Shown: piece after piece, positions 5,046 through 5,108 of the stretch | Layout of the letters: each line of letters begins with the position of its first letter | Position numbering within the stretch: the stretch's first letter is position 1 | From: a bacterium | GTDB taxonomy: Bacteria; UBA9089; CG2-30-40-21; SBAY01 | NCBI GenBank assembly: GCA_030018635.1 | Contig: JASEHU010000174.1 | Location: 1 to 5,108 of the forward strand | Direction: 5' to 3' | DNA length: 5,108 bases | Notes under the pieces: model-generated | Databases searched by the model: none | What the model saw: the letters and a program-made list of their open reading frames with translations, nothing else | Told to the model about the DNA's origin: nothing | Program-made: the position numbers and the translations under genes

Positions 5046-5108
5046 AAAAAGTACGACCTGTGCAATCAAAAAAATCAAACTGCCAACTTCAACTCCAAGT
5101 TATTTTCT

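Overview
The window is about 40% GC by eye. It holds two long protein genes, one very short ORF and two tRNA genes, all on the minus strand. Read in transcription order from the right edge, the layout is: a CsgG-family secreted protein (4981-4004); a 267-nt non-coding gap with a heptamer-repeat hairpin; a consensus sigma70-type promoter driving tRNA-Thr(UGU) and tRNA-Tyr(GUA); a 69-residue stand-alone histidine-kinase dimerisation (DHp) ORF; and a 1018-residue membrane-anchored signalling protein (3183-127). The CsgG family and an export signal point to a diderm (Gram-negative-type) bacterium. Low GC, many intergenic palindromic and short-period repeats, and a large multi-sensor regulator recall uncultured environmental lineages of the Omnitrophota/Desantisbacteria kind. 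That placement is a guess, since the window has no phylogenetic marker other than the tRNAs.

The large protein is the main item. Its order is two-helix membrane hairpin, coiled coil, HisKA, HATPase_c, PocR ligand-binding domain, GAF, GAF, HD-GYP. It could therefore join a histidine-kinase core to a cyclic-di-GMP phosphodiesterase in one chain, with three cytoplasmic sensor domains between them. Its HD-GYP metal ligands look intact. Its kinase ATP site carries non-consensus residues (Asn for the G1-box Asp, Asp for the first N-box Asn), so kinase activity is uncertain.

Just upstream is a tiny ORF that resembles only the H-box/DHp segment of the same kind of kinase. It starts 42 nt after tRNA-Tyr, has a weak ribosome binding site, and ends inside a tandem repeat. 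It is either a decayed paralogue or a minimal phosphotransfer protein.

The 3.2-4.0 kb region is rich in repeats: two related palindromes, three 9-nt-period arrays and one 7-nt-period array within a large inverted repeat. They fill most of the gaps between the genes there and look like dispersed intergenic repeats. No CRISPR array, transposase, integrase or recognisable defence system was seen.
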